From: a bacterium
GTDB taxonomy: Bacteria > Bipolaricaulota > Bipolaricaulia > UBA7950 > UBA9294
NCBI GenBank assembly: GCA_030671645.1
Contig: DAOVHV010000074.1
Span: 1 to 5,916, forward strand
Direction of reading: 5' to 3'
Length of the DNA stretch: 5,916 nucleotides
This document shows positions 4,956-5,916 of this stretch, piece after piece. The notes beneath the pieces are model-generated. The model did not search any database and was not told where the DNA came from. It saw nothing but the letters and a program-made list of their open reading frames with translations. How positions within the stretch are numbered: position 1 is the stretch's first letter; each line of letters opens with the position of its first letter. Made by a program: the position numbers and the translations under genes.

Positions 4956-5753
4956 TTGACTTCGAGCGACATGACGACCCAAGACCAACCCCGGAACGAT
5001 CTGGCCCTCGCTGAGGCTGCTCTGTTCCTCGCACCGCAGCCGTTGACTCGGCGCGCGCTCGCCAAGATCCTCGGCGACGTTGCGCTGGCGTACGTCGACC
5101 AGCTTTTGGAAGATCTGAGAGTTCAGTTCGACGATTCAAGTCGAGGCATCGAGCTTCACATCGAAGAAGGCCGCGCCATGTTCAGAGTTAAAGCGGCCCT
5201 CGTCAATCAAGTCGCCCATCTCGCGCCGCAACAAGACGTTCCGAGACCGGTGCTGCGAACACTGGCTGTTATCGCCTATAACCACCCCATGACGCAGGCG
5301 GACCTGATTAAGGTTCGTGGCAACAAGGGATACGGACACGTTCAGGAACTCATTGAACGTCACCTCATCGCAGCCGAGGAGCACGGGAGAACCTTGTTGT
5401 TGAGCATCACCAAAGACTTCCTTCGTCATTTCGGTTTAAGTAGCGTCGAGGAATTCCGTTTCCATTTCGCGGCTTCGCCTGAAGAAGACCTGGTCGCTGA
5501 CAACTCGGAGTCATCCGACAGCTCAGCCGATCCAAGTAACGTCAGTGACGTCTGTGAAGTCGCAGACGTCAGCGACGTCGCTCAGAGTTCCGATCCGGGA
5601 AGCGAACATCCAGAGCGACCTTCAATCGAGGTGGCGGACGATCCCCAGCCTCAGGGTGCCGACAAAGACAGTGATCCGTTGGCATCCGATGTGGAAGTCA
5701 AGAACGAAGACGAACCAAAGGAAGAGCCATCAGAGGAGGTAGAGGATGGATAA
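4956..5753 (+). CDS. scpB: Segregation and condensation protein B with long acidic tail
   Basis: ScpB dimerises and binds the middle of ScpA, stabilising the SMC-kleisin ring. The 265-residue product has two winged-helix domains, about residues 14-85 and 95-165. The second carries the family hallmark VLRTLAVIAYNHPMTQADL (99-117), then the RGNKGYGHVQEL motif (121-132), GRT (144-146) and FLRHFGLSS (155-163). RGNKGY and the compact GRT turn, in place of the GRPxxY loop usual in Bacillus-type ScpB, look archaeal-like. Beyond residue 171 comes an extension of about 94 residues with roughly 31 acidic and 4 basic residues, rich in serine and proline, with a repeated VSDV; most ScpB proteins end near 180-200 residues. 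The start is TTG, 9 nt after the scpA stop; ATG at 4971 would shorten the protein by five residues. Its 3' end overlaps the rubredoxin gene by 8 nt. Confidence 0.93.
   Translation: MTSSDMTTQDQPRNDLALAEAALFLAPQPLTRRALAKILGDVALAYVDQLLEDLRVQFDDSSRGIELHIEEGRAMFRVKAALVNQVAHLAPQQDVPRPVLRTLAVIAYNHPMTQADLIKVRGNKGYGHVQELIERHLIAAEEHGRTLLLSITKDFLRHFGLSSVEEFRFHFAASPEEDLVADNSESSDSSADPSNVSDVCEVADVSDVAQSSDPGSEHPERPSIEVADDPQPQGADKDSDPLASDVEVKNEDEPKEEPSEEVEDG
5539..5579. repeat. GACGTC-rich direct and inverted repeat inside scpB
   Basis: ACGTCAGTGACGTC (5539-5552) recurs as ACGTCAGCGACGTC (5566-5579), a 14-base repeat with one mismatch and a 27-base period, equal to nine codons. TGACGTCTG (5546-5554) and CAGACGTCA (5563-5571) are a perfect 9-bp inverted repeat around an 8-base loop. 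GACGTC occurs three times in 33 bases (5547, 5565, 5574). The repeat encodes the VSDV duplications of the acidic tail. Confidence 0.8.
5735..5739 (+). promoter_or_regulatory. Strong Shine-Dalgarno for the rubredoxin gene, inside scpB
   Basis: GGAGG lies within the last codons of scpB, six bases before the ATG at 5746. It supports a start that overlaps the scpB stop. Confidence 0.8.
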
Positions 5754-5904
5754 GTGGGAGTGCACAGTGTGTGGCTACATCTATGATCCTGCCGTCGGCG
5801 ATCCCACCACTGAAATCAAACCGGGCACATCGTTCGACGATCTGCCCGAAGGTTGGACGTGCCCTGATTGCGGCGCCACCAAGGATTTGTTCGAGCAAAT
5901 CTAG
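5746..5904 (+). CDS. Rubredoxin
   Basis: This complete 52-residue protein is a rubredoxin, a small cytoplasmic electron carrier with one iron atom held by four cysteines. The ligands are two CxxC knuckles at C6/C9 (CTVCGYIYD) and C39/C42 (CPDCGATKDLF). Family landmarks W4, Y11, Y13, P15, GDP (18-20), the PGT-F segment at 26-30, LP (33-34) and W37 are all in place, and the length is typical. The start is set by GGAGG six bases upstream. The gene overlaps the end of scpB by 8 nt, so it is probably translated from the same messenger. Rubredoxins usually serve oxygen or peroxide detoxification (rubrerythrin, flavodiiron protein, superoxide reductase) in anaerobes; no such partner is visible here, though one could follow beyond the window. 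No terminator is seen after the stop. Confidence 0.95.
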   Translation: MDKWECTVCGYIYDPAVGDPTTEIKPGTSFDDLPEGWTCPDCGATKDLFEQI

Positions 5905-5916
5905 TTCTGAAGCGCA

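Noticed and set aside
1..5916. Mobile element, defence island, CRISPR array or tRNA
   Set aside because: No transposase, integrase, regularly spaced repeat array, terminal inverted repeats or tRNA-like cloverleaf was seen; the HTH protein alone is not evidence of a prophage or toxin-antitoxin pair, since its partner gene is smc.

Overview
The window carries two transcription units on the + strand, separated by a clear intrinsic terminator. Positions 2-26 look like the tail of a terminator for a gene that lies left of the window. Positions 27-368 hold no convincing gene. This stretch has an operator-like palindrome, a weak extended -10 promoter candidate and a leader with several nested inverted repeats, and it ends in a near-perfect Shine-Dalgarno. 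It feeds a single gene (369-1307) for an exported or membrane-anchored coiled-coil protein of unknown function, closed by a 10-bp GC-rich hairpin plus T-run (1338-1371).

The second unit starts at a candidate promoter (1370-1398) and contains five tightly packed genes: a small XRE-type helix-turn-helix protein, an SMC ATPase, ScpA (kleisin), ScpB and a rubredoxin. Junctions are a 4-nt overlap, a 13-nt gap, a 9-nt gap and an 8-nt overlap, so translational coupling is likely. SMC, ScpA and ScpB are the three parts of the prokaryotic condensin that compacts and segregates the chromosome. The HTH gene in front could regulate the unit or work with it. The rubredoxin is a one-iron electron carrier with no obvious mechanistic link to condensin.

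Three points stand out. The SMC is only 845 residues, with complete heads and hinge but arms of about half the usual length. By motif recall, SMC, ScpA and ScpB resemble archaeal condensin families more than Bacillus-type proteins. The HTH protein carries QLDLF, a match to the bacterial sliding-clamp-binding pentapeptide, in its unstructured tail. ScpB also has a long acidic C-terminal extension that contains a DNA-level repeat.

The organism is probably a bacterium: strong Shine-Dalgarno sites, an intrinsic terminator, a sigma70-like promoter and a bacterial-type clamp motif. Its G+C is in the mid-50s percent by eye. The rubredoxin suggests an anaerobic or microaerophilic lifestyle. The archaeal flavour of the condensin points to a deep-branching or candidate phylum, or to ancient gene transfer, but I cannot assign a lineage from this sequence alone. 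I saw no RNA genes, mobile elements or CRISPR arrays.
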